A stretch of DNA of 64,000 nt, from assembly GCF_003012815.1 (NCBI RefSeq), contig NZ_PXYJ01000001.1, positions 992,001-1,056,000 of the forward strand, given 5' to 3'. The notes below the pieces were generated by a model. It had not been told where the DNA came from, did not search any database, and saw only the letters and a program-made list of their open reading frames with translations. Shown here piece by piece: positions 35,036 through 43,716 of the stretch (the first letter of the stretch is position 1; each line of letters begins with the position of its first letter). This stretch comes from Allosphingosinicella vermicomposti. GTDB taxonomy: Bacteria; Pseudomonadota; Alphaproteobacteria; Sphingomonadales; Sphingomonadaceae. The translations under genes were made by a program, and so were the position numbers.

Positions 35036-35977
35036 ATGCCGTCCTTACTCATGCAATACAGTCAAGACCAACCAGAGCGTCCGCACCAAAGCCAGTTGCT
35101 GGGCATCGGACTACGCATTGGGGCTGCGACCAGTTTCGCGATCATGGCCGCGACGATCAAACTCGGTTACGAAGCGGGAGTCAGCACGCCGGAGTTGATT
35201 TTCTATCGTTTTGCCTTCGGCCTCCCGCCCCTGCTCGGCTGGATCACCCTATCCGGAAATTATCGCGCGTGGCGGACGGAGCGACCCAAAGCGCATCTGA
35301 CGCGAATGATGATCGGCCTCACCTCCATGGTGTTTGCTTTCTCTGCGCTCGACTATCTGCCGCTCGCGGAGGCGACGGTGATTTCCTTCGCAGCGCCGCT
35401 TTTCTCCGTCATCCTCTCCGTCCTCATTTTGCAAGAGCAGGTCGGGCGTCACCGTTGGACCGCGGTAGCTATCGGCTTTATCGGCGTGGTCATCGTCATG
35501 CGGCCTGGAGGAGCCGACCTGCCCCTCATCGGCCTCACTATTGCCGTGACCGCCGCGTTCGGCGTCGCTTGCGTCAACATCACAATCCGCCAGATCGGCC
35601 GCACTGAAAGCCCGCAGACGACGGTCTTGTGGTTTACTTTGGGATCAATGCTGATCGTTGGCCTCTTCTTCATGCCCTTCCACGTTCAATCGCATGACGC
35701 CGGGACGTGGGCGATCCTCATCGCTGTCGGCCTGTCGGGTGGGGCGGGGCAGCTGTTTCTCACCGCCTCCCTCCGCCACGCGCCGGTTCCAGCGATCGTG
35801 CCGTTCGACTATACGCAATTACTGTGGGCAGTGCTGCTTGGCTGGCTATTCTGGGACAAGCGCCCGTCCCCCACCACTTGGGCCGGCGCAGCGATCATCA
35901 TCGCGAGCGGGCTCTACACCATCTCCCGAGAGCAGAAATTGCGGCGCGCGGGCCGGAAGGCCCCCGCGACGCTCTAA
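35036..35977 (+). CDS. EamA/DMT-family metabolite exporter
   Basis: Inner-membrane permease of the drug/metabolite transporter superfamily with ten predicted helices in two EamA repeats (LRIGAATSFAIMAATIKLGYEAG ... and LTIAVTAAFGVACVNITIRQIG ...). The key stretch FSALDYLPLAEATVISFAAPLF is typical. The substrate cannot be told. Start uncertain between 35036 and 35051; neither has a strong ribosome site. It runs divergently from ccmC. Confidence 0.86.
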   Translation: MPSLLMQYSQDQPERPHQSQLLGIGLRIGAATSFAIMAATIKLGYEAGVSTPELIFYRFAFGLPPLLGWITLSGNYRAWRTERPKAHLTRMMIGLTSMVFAFSALDYLPLAEATVISFAAPLFSVILSVLILQEQVGRHRWTAVAIGFIGVVIVMRPGGADLPLIGLTIAVTAAFGVACVNITIRQIGRTESPQTTVLWFTLGSMLIVGLFFMPFHVQSHDAGTWAILIAVGLSGGAGQLFLTASLRHAPVPAIVPFDYTQLLWAVLLGWLFWDKRPSPTTWAGAAIIIASGLYTISREQKLRRAGRKAPATL

Positions 35978-35992
35978 CTTTGTGCTATGAGA

Positions 35993-37042
35993 TCAGGGTC
36001 GACCGATCAGCCTTTGCGCCATCGTGTCGGCGACGGCCGCCGGATTGCGGCCTGTGGAATTGCTTTCGTCCCAAATGGTGTTGAGGCGGCCAGGTATCTG
36101 CTCGATCTTCGCCTTGACGCCCGCCATGTCGGCATCGCCCAGATATTCGGACGCGACATTGATGATGCCGCCAGCATTGATGACATAATCCGGCGCGTAG
36201 AGAATGCCACGCGCATGGACTCGGTCGCCATCGACAGGCGTTGCGAGCTGGTTGTTCGCGCCGCCCGCGATAACGGGAACGCGAAGAGCCGCGATACTTT
36301 CTTCAGTAAGAATCGCACCCAGCGCGCAGGGGCTGAGCACATCGGCCTCCATGGTGAGGATGCCGGCCGGATCGACCACGGTGCCCCCGACTTCGTCCGC
36401 CAGCCTGGCCGCGCGCACTGCATCGATATCCGCGATACTGATCCGCGCGCCGTCCTTGGCAGCGTGACGAGCAAGACCGCCAGCAACGCTGCCGGCGCCC
36501 TGGATCGCGATGTGGAGGCCAGAGAGGCTATCCTTGCCGAGCTTGCGCTTCACCGCCGCTTTGACGCCCAGATAGACGCCATAGCTGGTGTGCGGCCCCG
36601 GATCGCCGCCCACCGCACCAGCTGCGACTGGGAGACCGGAGACATATTTGGTCTGCTTCGACACGGCGACGAGATCGGCAACGTTCATGCCGACATCTTC
36701 CGCAGTCACATAAGAGCCGCCCAAACGATCCACGGCGCGGCCATAAGCGGCCAGCATGTCCGGCGTCTTTGTGCGCGCCCCGTCAGCAAGGATCACAGCC
36801 TTGCCACCGCCGAGCGACAAACCCGCCATGGCGTTCTTGTAGCTCATGCCGCGCGAAAGACGCAGTGCGTCGGCAAGGGCGGAGGCGCTATCCGCATAAT
36901 TCCAGAATCGAACCCCGCCCGCGCCCGGGCCGAGATGGGTGGAATGGATCGCGATGATCGCCTTCAGACCTGTGGCCCGATCGGTAACGAAGTGCACGAC
37001 CTCATGGTCGTCGAAATCGGGGTAATCCCAAGGCGACTGCAT
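35993..37042 (-). CDS. Leu/Phe/Val-type amino acid dehydrogenase
   Basis: NAD-dependent oxidative deaminase of the Glu/Leu/Phe/Val dehydrogenase family, 349 residues. GPGAGGVRFWNYADSASALADALRLSRGMSYKNAMAGLSLGGGKAVI-type core is present with the catalytic Lys in GGGKAVI; the dinucleotide fold starts at LHIAIQGAGSVAGGLA; CALGAIL and PDYVINAGGIINVASEY follow. The small size fits leucine/valine dehydrogenases better than glutamate dehydrogenases. It stands alone, tail to tail with the EamA gene, just downstream of tRNA-His. Confidence 0.9.
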   Translation of the reverse strand: MQSPWDYPDFDDHEVVHFVTDRATGLKAIIAIHSTHLGPGAGGVRFWNYADSASALADALRLSRGMSYKNAMAGLSLGGGKAVILADGARTKTPDMLAAYGRAVDRLGGSYVTAEDVGMNVADLVAVSKQTKYVSGLPVAAGAVGGDPGPHTSYGVYLGVKAAVKRKLGKDSLSGLHIAIQGAGSVAGGLARHAAKDGARISIADIDAVRAARLADEVGGTVVDPAGILTMEADVLSPCALGAILTEESIAALRVPVIAGGANNQLATPVDGDRVHARGILYAPDYVINAGGIINVASEYLGDADMAGVKAKIEQIPGRLNTIWDESNSTGRNPAAVADTMAQRLIGRP

Positions 37043-37077
37043 GATCCTGTCCTAATTTGCTGATTTATCGGAACAAA

Positions 37078-37155
37078 TGGGGCGACCGACGGGACTTGAA
37101 CCCGCGACCCTCGGTACCACAAACCGATGCTCTAACCAACTGAGCTACGGTCGCC
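37078..37155 (-). tRNA. tRNA-His (GUG)
   Basis: 78-base gene on the minus strand, CCA encoded. The anticodon loop TTGTGGT lies within stem TCGGT/ACCGA. The His identity pair is present: extra G at -1 opposite discriminator C73. T arm GCGGGTTCAAGTCCCGT. Confidence 0.95.
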
Positions 37156-37362
37156 ACAAAGCCTGTTGCCGGCGCTTTACGTGCGCCCCTGCCCTCCCGT
37201 CAAGGAAGCAAATGGCTTTCGTCGACCGTGACGTCTGTGTCGTCTTCTTTGGTGAGCCTTAGCGCAGGTCTAAGGTGCAGCGATCCAGCCGCTGGAGGCG
37301 GTAGACGCACAGCTCCTATCGATAACCAAGTCAGAGCACTGCTTGCGAAAGAAGAGATAGCG

Positions 37363-37437
37363 TGGTGGGCGCGGCAAGGATTGAACTTGCGACCCCACCC
37401 GTGTGAAGGGTGTGCTCTACCACTGAGCTACGCGCCC
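37363..37437 (-). tRNA. tRNA-Val (CAC)
   Basis: 75-base gene on the minus strand with encoded CCA. Acceptor GGGCGCG/CGCGCCC, anticodon loop TTCACAC within stem CACCC/GGGTG. It lies 208 bases upstream of tRNA-His; the stretch between them (37156-37362) shows no gene or strong signal. Confidence 0.94.
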
Positions 37438-37532
37438 ACGCTGATCGCCCATTCGGACGAAATGAGAGGCCCCGAAGGCACTCACCGGGACGCCATTAGA
37501 GCCGCGTCCATTAGCTGTCCAGCCGATGGCTG

Positions 37533-37566
37533 GAAAAAGACGGCCGGGGCTGAACACCGCCGGCCG
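37533..37566 (-). terminator. Rho-independent terminator after hupB
   Basis: On the minus strand CGGCCGG and CCGGCCG pair around a 12-base loop, followed by TCTTTTT. It starts nine bases after the hupB stop codon. Confidence 0.75.
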
Positions 37567-37574
37567 CCGGATAT

Positions 37575-37847
37575 TCAGTTGACCGAATCCTTCAGGCCCT
37601 TGCCCGCCTTGAACTTCGGCTGCTTGGATGCCTTGATCTGCATCGGCTCGCCAGTGCGCGGATTACGGCCCGTCGAGGCCTTGCGCTGGCTACACGCAAA
37701 GGTACCGAAACCAACGAGGCGGACTTCGTCGCCCTTCTTCAGCGCACCGCTGATCGTTTCGAAAACGCTTTCAACGGCTTTGCTGGCGTCGCTACGGCTG
37801 AGACCCGTGGTCTCCGCGACGGCGCCGATAAGCTCCTGCTTGTTCAT
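37575..37847 (-). CDS. hupB: HU-family DNA-binding protein
   Basis: 90-residue nucleoid protein that bends and compacts DNA as a dimer. MNKQELIGAVAETTGLS, VESVFETISGALKKGDEVRL, and the arm motif VGFGTFACSQRKASTGRNPRTGE with the intercalating Pro region (RNPRTGEP) identify HU. Final gene of the tig-clpP-clpX-lon-hup block. It has its own sigma-70-type promoter just after the lon terminator and its own terminator. Confidence 0.96.
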   Translation of the reverse strand: MNKQELIGAVAETTGLSRSDASKAVESVFETISGALKKGDEVRLVGFGTFACSQRKASTGRNPRTGEPMQIKASKQPKFKAGKGLKDSVN

Positions 37848-37894
37848 CTGTCCCGAACCCTTGATTGGTGGAATCGCGGCTCATGCCGGCGCGC

Positions 37895-37924
37895 ATCTAA
37901 GATCGGAAACAACGGCCCTGTCAA
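37895..37924 (-). promoter_or_regulatory. Sigma-70-type promoter of hupB
   Basis: Minus-strand TTGACA (perfect -35) and TTAGAT (-10) separated by 18 bases, about 48 bases before the hupB start. The -35 box overlaps the T-tract of the lon terminator. Confidence 0.65.
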
Positions 37925-37963
37925 AAGGAAAGCGCGATTTTCCAACGGATGTCCGCGCTTTCC
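37923..37963 (-). terminator. Rho-independent terminator after lon
   Basis: Minus-strand perfect 10-base stem GGAAAGCGCG/CGCGCTTTCC with a 17-base loop and a TTTT tail, nine bases after the lon stop. It separates lon from hupB transcription. Confidence 0.8.
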
Positions 37964-37972
37964 TCTTGAAAA

Positions 37973-40381
37973 TCAGTGCCGGATTGAGACGCCTGCCTCG
38001 TCCGGCGCCGCGGCCAGCTCTGCAGGTGGGACCGCCGCAAGCTCATCCGCCTCCGTCCATTCAATCGGTGCGACTGGAGTCGCGAGAGCCAGGCCAAGCA
38101 CCTCATCGACATGGGTGACGGGAACGATGGTCAGACCATCAAGGATGGTCGCCGGAATTTCCGTAAGATCCTTTTCATTCTCCTGAGGAATGATGACGGT
38201 GGTGATGCCGCCGCGTAGGGCTGCGAGAAGTTTTTCCTTGAGGCCGCCGATCGGCAACACCCGCCCACGAAGCGTTACCTCGCCCGTCATGGCGACATCG
38301 CGGCGCACCGGAATGCCGGTCAACGTCGAAATGATCGCGGTAACCATACCAATGCCAGCCGAAGGGCCATCCTTCGGAACTGCGCCTTCGGGCAAGTGGA
38401 TATGGATATCCTTGCGGGCGAACAGGCTGGGTTTCACGCCATAAGACGGGGAGCGCGCCTTTACGAATGAGAAGGCGGCCTGCACCGATTCTTGCATTAC
38501 CTCACCTAATTTACCGGTCGTCCTGATCTGGCCCTTACCGGGCACAGTGACGGCTTCAATGGTCAGCAATTCGCCGCCCACCTCAGTCCAAGCCAAGCCG
38601 GTCACGGCACCGATCTGATCCTCTTCTTCGCCAACGCCGTGACGGAATTTCCGAACGCCCGCGAATTCCGCGATATTCTCGGGCGTAAGCGTGACGCTCT
38701 CAACCTTACCTTCGAGAATCCTGCGCAGCGCCTTGCGGGCAACCTTGGCGATCTCCCGCTCGAGCGTACGAACGCCCGCTTCTCGCGTGTAACCCTGGAT
38801 GAGGGCGCGGAGGCCGGCATCTTCAAAGGTCAGCTCGCCTTCTTTCAATCCATGCGATTCGATCTGCTTCGGGATCAAGTGGCCCTTGGCGATCTCGACC
38901 TTCTCATCTTCTGTATAACCTTCCAACCGGATGATCTCCATGCGGTCGAGCAGAGGCTGGGGCAGGTTGAGGGAGTTGGCCGTCGTGACGAACATGATGT
39001 CCGAAAGATCGTAGTCGATCTCCAGATAATGATCCTGAAACTTGGCATTCTGTTCCGGGTCCAGCACCTCGAGCAGGGCCGAGGCCGGATCGCCCCGGAA
39101 GTCCTGGCCGAGCTTGTCGATCTCATCGAGCAGGAAGAGTGGGTTCGACGTTCCTGCTTTCTTCAGGTTCGATACGATCTTTCCCGGAAGCGAGCCGATA
39201 TAGGTGCGGCGGTGGCCACGAATTTCCGCCTCGTCGCGCACGCCGCCTAGAGATTGGCGCACGAACTCGCGCCCCGTCGCCTTTGCAATCGAGCGGCCGA
39301 GCGAGGTCTTGCCCACGCCCGGAGGGCCGACAAGGCACAGGATCGGGCCCTTGAGCTTATTCATACGAGCCTGGACGGCCAGATATTCGATGATCCGATC
39401 CTTGACCTTCTCAAGCCCATAATGATCGGCATCAAGCACAGCCTGCGCCTCGGCGATGTCCTTTCTAACCTTCGACTTTTTGCCCCAAGGGAGCCCAAGG
39501 AGCACATCGAGATAGTTGCGCGACACGGTAGCTTCGGCCGACATCGGCGCCATGGCCTTGAGCTTCTTGAGCTCCTGCGTGGCCTTGGCGCGCGCTTCCT
39601 TGGAAAGCTTCAGCTTGGCGATCTTGTTACCAAGTTCGGTAAGCTCGTCCGCCTCGCCTTCCTCGCCTTCGTTGCCAAGCTCGCGCTGGATCGCCTTCAG
39701 CTGTTCGTTGAGATAATATTCGCGCTGCGTCTTCTCCATCTGCCGCTTCACGCGGCTGCGGATTTTTTTCTCTACCTGAAGGACGCCAAGCTCGCCCTCC
39801 ATGAAGGCGAAGGCCATTTCGAGCCGCTTTAACGGATCCAGCTCGGCGAGCAGCGCCTGCTTGTCGGCAACCTTGATCGCGATGTTAGCGGCGACAGCGT
39901 CGGCAAGTTTCGACGCACCCTCAATTTCAGCCAATTGAACGGCGGTCTCGGCCGGAAGCTTCTTGTTGAGCTTCGAGTAATTTTCAAACTGATCGACAAC
40001 CGAACGCATCAAGGCTTCCGCCTCCGCGCCCTCTGGGTCAGTAATCGACACCTCTTCTACTTCGGCGGTCAGATGAGCGCCGGTCATGTCGAGTGACTTC
40101 AACGTAGCACGTTTCTGCCCCTCGACGAGCACGCGAACCGTGCCGTCGGGGAGCTTCAAAAGCTGAAGCACCGTCGCAACGACGCCGAGATCGTAAAGCG
40201 CATCGCGATCAGGATCGTCCTCGGACGGATCCAGCTGCGAGACGAGGAAAATGGACTTGTCCGCCGCCATCGCGCTTTCCAGCGCCGCCACCGATTTGTC
40301 GCGGCCGACAAATAGCGGCACGATCATCTGCGGAAACACGACGATGTCGCGAAGGGGCAGGACAGGATAGGATTCGGTCAT
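37973..40381 (-). CDS. lon: ATP-dependent protease Lon
   Basis: Cytosolic AAA+ serine protease degrading misfolded and regulatory proteins; 802 residues. N-terminal LON domain ([20 protein letters not shown]), long coiled middle, AAA+ module with Walker [15 protein letters not shown] and Walker [10 protein letters not shown], and the protease domain with the Ser of [11 protein letters not shown] and Lys of [11 protein letters not shown] heat-shock-type promoter candidate lies 45-76 bases upstream. The gene follows clpX, a conserved order. Confidence 0.97.
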   Translation of the reverse strand: MTESYPVLPLRDIVVFPQMIVPLFVGRDKSVAALESAMAADKSIFLVSQLDPSEDDPDRDALYDLGVVATVLQLLKLPDGTVRVLVEGQKRATLKSLDMTGAHLTAEVEEVSITDPEGAEAEALMRSVVDQFENYSKLNKKLPAETAVQLAEIEGASKLADAVAANIAIKVADKQALLAELDPLKRLEMAFAFMEGELGVLQVEKKIRSRVKRQMEKTQREYYLNEQLKAIQRELGNEGEEGEADELTELGNKIAKLKLSKEARAKATQELKKLKAMAPMSAEATVSRNYLDVLLGLPWGKKSKVRKDIAEAQAVLDADHYGLEKVKDRIIEYLAVQARMNKLKGPILCLVGPPGVGKTSLGRSIAKATGREFVRQSLGGVRDEAEIRGHRRTYIGSLPGKIVSNLKKAGTSNPLFLLDEIDKLGQDFRGDPASALLEVLDPEQNAKFQDHYLEIDYDLSDIMFVTTANSLNLPQPLLDRMEIIRLEGYTEDEKVEIAKGHLIPKQIESHGLKEGELTFEDAGLRALIQGYTREAGVRTLEREIAKVARKALRRILEGKVESVTLTPENIAEFAGVRKFRHGVGEEEDQIGAVTGLAWTEVGGELLTIEAVTVPGKGQIRTTGKLGEVMQESVQAAFSFVKARSPSYGVKPSLFARKDIHIHLPEGAVPKDGPSAGIGMVTAIISTLTGIPVRRDVAMTGEVTLRGRVLPIGGLKEKLLAALRGGITTVIIPQENEKDLTEIPATILDGLTIVPVTHVDEVLGLALATPVAPIEWTEADELAAVPPAELAAAPDEAGVSIRH

Positions 40382-40425
40382 TTCTACTCCACGGGCGCGG
40401 AGCGATTATCCCCGCGCGCTCGTCC

Positions 40426-40457
40426 CCTATATTGGCCCCCTGCCCTCTGGCATCAAG
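40426..40457 (-). promoter_or_regulatory. Candidate heat-shock (sigma-32) promoter of lon
   Basis: Minus-strand CTTG, 18 bases, then CCAATATAGG. This fits the alphaproteobacterial sigma-32 pattern (CTTG, 17-18 bases, CYTATNT) with one mismatch. A very similar element precedes clpP. Confidence 0.5.
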
Positions 40458-40475
40458 CATATTGGCAAAATGAAA

Positions 40476-40501
40476 GGGGCCGGCGGTCGCCCGCCAGCCC
40501 C
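40476..40501 (-). terminator. Rho-independent terminator after clpX
   Basis: Minus-strand stem of eleven positions with one mismatch (GGGGCTGGCGG / CCGCCGGCCCC), four-base loop, then TTTCATTTT. It lies 24 bases after the clpX stop. Confidence 0.78.
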
Positions 40502-40525
40502 TCATCGATCCGAAGTGAACCGGCG

Positions 40526-41785
40526 TCAGGCCGCGTTTTCGTCCTTCTTTTCGGCATAAACGCGGACGGGCTCCTTGCGACCTTCGACCACATCCTTGTC
40601 GATCATCACCTCGTCAACGCCTTCCATCGAAGGCAGGTCGAACATGGTGTCGAGAAGGATATTTTCGAGGATCGAGCGGAGGCCGCGAGCGCCGGTCTTG
40701 CGCTCGATGGCCTTCTTGGAGACCGAGACCAGAGCTTCGTCGGTGAAAGAGAGTTTCACGTCCTCCATCTCGAAGAGCTTGCCATATTGCTTCACCAGCG
40801 CGTTCTTCGGCTCCTTCAGGATCTTCACGAGCGCCTCGGTGTCGAGATCCTCAAGCGTCGCGATGACCGGCAGGCGGCCGACGAATTCGGGGATGAGGCC
40901 GAACTTCAGCAGATCTTCCGGCTCGCCCTGCCGCAGCACCTCGCCGGTGCGGCGTTCTTCGGGCGCGGCGACATAGGCGCCGAAACCGATCGACTTGCCC
41001 TGCAAGCGGTCGCCGATGATTTTTTCGAGGCCCGCAAAGGCGCCGCCGCAGATGAACAGGATGTTGGTCGTGTCCACCTGCAGGAATTCCTGTTGCGGAT
41101 GCTTGCGGCCGCCCTGCGGGGGAACCGAAGCCGTGGTGCCTTCCATCAGCTTCAGCAGCGCCTGCTGCACACCCTCCCCCGACACGTCGCGGGTGATGGA
41201 GGGATTGTCCGACTTGCGGCTGATCTTGTCGATTTCGTCGATATAGACGATGCCGCGCTGCGCCCGCTCGACATTATAGTCAGATGCCTGGAGCAGCTTC
41301 AGGATGATGTTTTCGACATCTTCGCCGACATAACCTGCTTCGGTCAGCGTCGTCGCGTCGGCCATGGTGAACGGCACATCGAGGATGCGGGCCAGCGTCT
41401 GGGCGAGCAGGGTCTTGCCCGAGCCCGTCGGGCCGACGAGCAGGATGTTCGACTTGGCAAGCTCGACGTCCGCGCCCTTCGCGCCGTGATTGAGGCGCTT
41501 GTAATGATTGTGGACGGCGACGGAGAGCACGCGCTTGGCGTGGCTCTGTCCGATCACATAATCGTCCAACACCTTGCAGATTTCGAGCGGCGTCGGAACG
41601 CCGTCGCGGGTTTTGACCAGCGCCGACTTCGTCTCCTCGCGGATGATGTCATTGCACAGTTCGACGCATTCATCGCAGATGAACACGGTCGGGCCGGCGA
41701 TGAGCTTCCGTACCTCATGCTGCGATTTCCCGCAGAAGGAGCAGTAGAGAGTGCTCTTCGAATCGCCGCCGCTTAACTTCGTCAT
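40526..41785 (-). CDS. clpX: ClpX ATPase subunit of ClpXP
   Basis: AAA+ unfoldase of 419 residues that feeds ClpP. The N-terminal zinc-binding domain shows [11 protein letters not shown] and CDECVELC; Walker [11 protein letters not shown]; pore loop [11 protein letters not shown] loop [11 protein letters not shown]; sensor motif [15 protein letters not shown] at 41785 is preceded by TAAGGAC. It lies 101 bases after clpP with a GC palindrome between, and ends in a clear terminator. Confidence 0.97.
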   Translation of the reverse strand: MTKLSGGDSKSTLYCSFCGKSQHEVRKLIAGPTVFICDECVELCNDIIREETKSALVKTRDGVPTPLEICKVLDDYVIGQSHAKRVLSVAVHNHYKRLNHGAKGADVELAKSNILLVGPTGSGKTLLAQTLARILDVPFTMADATTLTEAGYVGEDVENIILKLLQASDYNVERAQRGIVYIDEIDKISRKSDNPSITRDVSGEGVQQALLKLMEGTTASVPPQGGRKHPQQEFLQVDTTNILFICGGAFAGLEKIIGDRLQGKSIGFGAYVAAPEERRTGEVLRQGEPEDLLKFGLIPEFVGRLPVIATLEDLDTEALVKILKEPKNALVKQYGKLFEMEDVKLSFTDEALVSVSKKAIERKTGARGLRSILENILLDTMFDLPSMEGVDEVMIDKDVVEGRKEPVRVYAEKKDENAA

Positions 41786-41798
41786 AAATGTCCTTACT

Positions 41799-41812
41799 GG
41801 GGCCGCGGCCCC
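41799..41812. promoter_or_regulatory. 14-bp perfect GC palindrome before clpX
   Basis: GGGGCCGCGGCCCC, a perfect palindrome 13 bases upstream of the clpX start codon, immediately before its ribosome site. On the message an upstream ACCCC could compete for the same G-run, giving two alternative foldings. Function unknown; it may modulate clpX translation or be a site for a dimeric protein. Confidence 0.4.
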
Positions 41813-41886
41813 GTTGGGGTCACGACCATTTTACCTTGTTCTTCCGTCATCTCAATGGCTGACGGCTGAATAGCGTTCCGCTTAAA

Positions 41887-42537
41887 TCAAGCGGGCGTCA
41901 CCTCAGCCGCGCCGGTCGCATCACCATCGCCCACTTCCGGACGCTTTTCGAAGACTTCGTCGACGAGGCCGAACTCCTTGGCCTCAGCCGCGCCGAGGAA
42001 TTTGTCGCGCTCGACCGCATTCTCGATCGTTTCGATCGGCTGGCCGGTATATTTGGCCATCAATTCATTCATCCGGTGCCGGATGCGCAGGATTTCCTTG
42101 GCCTGGATTTCGATGTCCGTCGCCTGGCCCTGCGCGCCGCCCGAAGGCTGGTGAATCATGATCCGCGCGTTGGTGAGCGCCACGCGCATGCCCGGTTCAC
42201 CCGCCGCAAGAAGGAACGCGCCCATCGAGGCCGCCTGACCAATGCAGACCGTGCCGACGCGCGGGCGGATATACTGCATCGTATCGTGGATCGCCATGCC
42301 CGCCGTAACAACCCCGCCCGGCGAGTTGATGTACATGAAGATGTCCTTCTTGGGGTTCTCTGATTCGAGGAACAGAAGCTGCGCCGTGATGAGCGTCGCC
42401 ATATGATCCTCGACCGGCCCGGTTACGAAAACGATCCGCTCGCGCAGCAGTCGGGAATAGATGTCGAAGCTGCGCTCCCCCCGGTTCGATTGCTCAATAA
42501 CGATGGGGACGAGGGCGTCGCGAATGGCGTCGTTCAT
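41887..42537 (-). CDS. clpP: ClpP protease subunit
   Basis: Serine protease of 216 residues forming the double-ring chamber. The catalytic Ser is S104 in [14 protein letters not shown] and the His is H129 in [33 protein letters not shown] is the conserved oxyanion strand. The Asp-bearing segment EFGLVDEV closes the family match. It precedes clpX; its expected neighbour tig is separated from it by a glycosyltransferase gene. Confidence 0.97.
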   Translation of the reverse strand: MNDAIRDALVPIVIEQSNRGERSFDIYSRLLRERIVFVTGPVEDHMATLITAQLLFLESENPKKDIFMYINSPGGVVTAGMAIHDTMQYIRPRVGTVCIGQAASMGAFLLAAGEPGMRVALTNARIMIHQPSGGAQGQATDIEIQAKEILRIRHRMNELMAKYTGQPIETIENAVERDKFLGAAEAKEFGLVDEVFEKRPEVGDGDATGAAEVTPA

Positions 42538-42573
42538 AAGGTTCCTGAAAGTCCTGTTTTGGTCTCGATAAGG

Positions 42574-42605
42574 TGAACATCGGCGCTTAACACGCCGGGT
42601 TCAAG
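42574..42605 (-). promoter_or_regulatory. Candidate heat-shock (sigma-32) promoter of clpP
   Basis: Minus-strand CTTG, 18 bases, then CCGATGTTC, 37-68 bases before the clpP start. It has the same spacing and nearly the same -10 element (CCRATRT) as the lon candidate. Confidence 0.48.
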
Positions 42606-42624
42606 CCCCGATCTCGTCTCAACG

Positions 42625-42691
42625 CGTCATTCCGGCGAAAGCCGGAATTTCCTGTCGCCTGCCCAAGATTCCCGCTTTCGCCGGAATGACG
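42625..42691. repeat. Intergenic palindrome, family C
   Basis: CGTCATTCCGGCGAAAGCCGGAA ... CTTTCGCCGGAATGACG; arms pair end to end and each also forms a hairpin. Located between the glycosyltransferase gene and the clpP promoter. Confidence 0.88.
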
Positions 42692-43621
42692 TTAAATTTG
42701 CCCCGGCGCCGGAAGGCTCAGATAAGCAAGCCGCCTCACCTCTCGGCGCCCGCGCACGACGGTGTCGAGGATCAGCCCGGTAAAGGCCGACAATGAGGCG
42801 AGGATCATCAGGCCCGTGACCAGGATCGCCGTCGGGAAACGCGGCACGAGGCCGGTTTCGGCATAAGTGACGATCAGCGGAATGGCGAGCACGACCCCAA
42901 GTGCGGCCAGGAAGGCGCCAATCCCGCCGTAGAAGAGCACCGGCCGCTCGATCCGGAACAAATGGACGATCGTTTTCAGGATGCGCCAGCCGTCGCGATA
43001 GGTGGACAGTTTCGATGCTGACCCTTCCGGGCGAGCTCCATAAGCGGTCATCACTTCGCCCACCGGCATGGCGAGTTCCAGCGCGTGGACGCTGATCTCG
43101 GTTTCCGTTTCGAAACCGCGTGAAAGGGCCGGGAAGCTCTTCACGAAGCGGCGCGAAAAGACGCGATACCCTGAGAAAATGTCGGTGAAAGTGCGGCCGA
43201 ACAGGCTGGCGAGGAGGCCGGTGAAGAGCTTGTTGCCGAGCTTGTGGCCCCGGCGATAGGCTTCCTCAACCTCGGATTGGCGGGCTCCGACCACCATGTC
43301 GAGCTGTTCTTCAACGAGGCGGCGAAGCATTTCCGGAGCGGCGGCGGCGTCATAGGTCGCGTCGCCATCGGCCATCACATAGATGTCGGCATCCACATCC
43401 GCGAACATACGACGGACGACATTGCCCTTGCCTTGCATCTTCTCGCAGCGGACTATCGCACCTGCCTCTGCCGCGACCTGCATGGTGCGGTCGGCGCTGT
43501 TATTGTCGTAAACATAGATGGTTGCGGCCGGGAGCGCGGCACGAAATCCGGCCACGGTCTGCCGGATCGCCGCTTCCTCATTATAGCACGGAAGCAGAAC
43601 CGCGATGCGTAAGCCTGCCAT
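42692..43621 (-). CDS. Family 2 glycosyltransferase with C-terminal membrane helices
   Basis: 309-residue enzyme of the DPM1/polyprenyl-phosphate type. The GT2 domain shows VLLPCYNEEAAIRQTVAGF, VYDNNSADRT, MADGDATYDA (DGD, metal site) and FSGYRVFSRRFVKSFP; two C-terminal helices follow (LFYGGIGAFLAALGVVLAIP and ILVTGLMILASLSAFTGLIL). It probably moves a sugar to a lipid carrier at the inner membrane for envelope polysaccharide. ATG at 43621. It interrupts the usual tig-clpP order and has a palindromic element on each side. Confidence 0.88.
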   Translation of the reverse strand: MAGLRIAVLLPCYNEEAAIRQTVAGFRAALPAATIYVYDNNSADRTMQVAAEAGAIVRCEKMQGKGNVVRRMFADVDADIYVMADGDATYDAAAAPEMLRRLVEEQLDMVVGARQSEVEEAYRRGHKLGNKLFTGLLASLFGRTFTDIFSGYRVFSRRFVKSFPALSRGFETETEISVHALELAMPVGEVMTAYGARPEGSASKLSTYRDGWRILKTIVHLFRIERPVLFYGGIGAFLAALGVVLAIPLIVTYAETGLVPRFPTAILVTGLMILASLSAFTGLILDTVVRGRREVRRLAYLSLPAPGQI

Positions 43622-43634
43622 CACTCCCCCACTC

Positions 43635-43711
43635 CGTTCGGCCTGAGCCTGTCGAAGGCCTGCCCTTCTTGTAAGAAGAAAGACAGCACTTCGACAAGCT
43701 CAGTGCGAACG
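43635..43711. repeat. Intergenic palindrome, family A variant
   Basis: CGTTCGGCCTGAGCCTGTCGAAG ... CTTCGACAAGCTCAGTGCGAACG, between tig and the glycosyltransferase gene. It shares the GTCGAAG core with family A and the GTTCG ends with family B. Confidence 0.85.
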
Positions 43712-43716
43712 AAAGC

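Noticed and set aside
37156-37362. Possible small RNA or gene between tRNA-His and tRNA-Val
   Set aside because: No clear promoter-terminator pair or open frame with a ribosome site is visible.
40787-41776. Open frame of 329 codons antisense to clpX, and similar long frames opposite gatA, gltA, ald, hppD and trxB
   Set aside because: Each lies fully within a conserved gene on the other strand, has no ribosome site and biased Arg/His/Ala/Asp composition expected from reversed codons.
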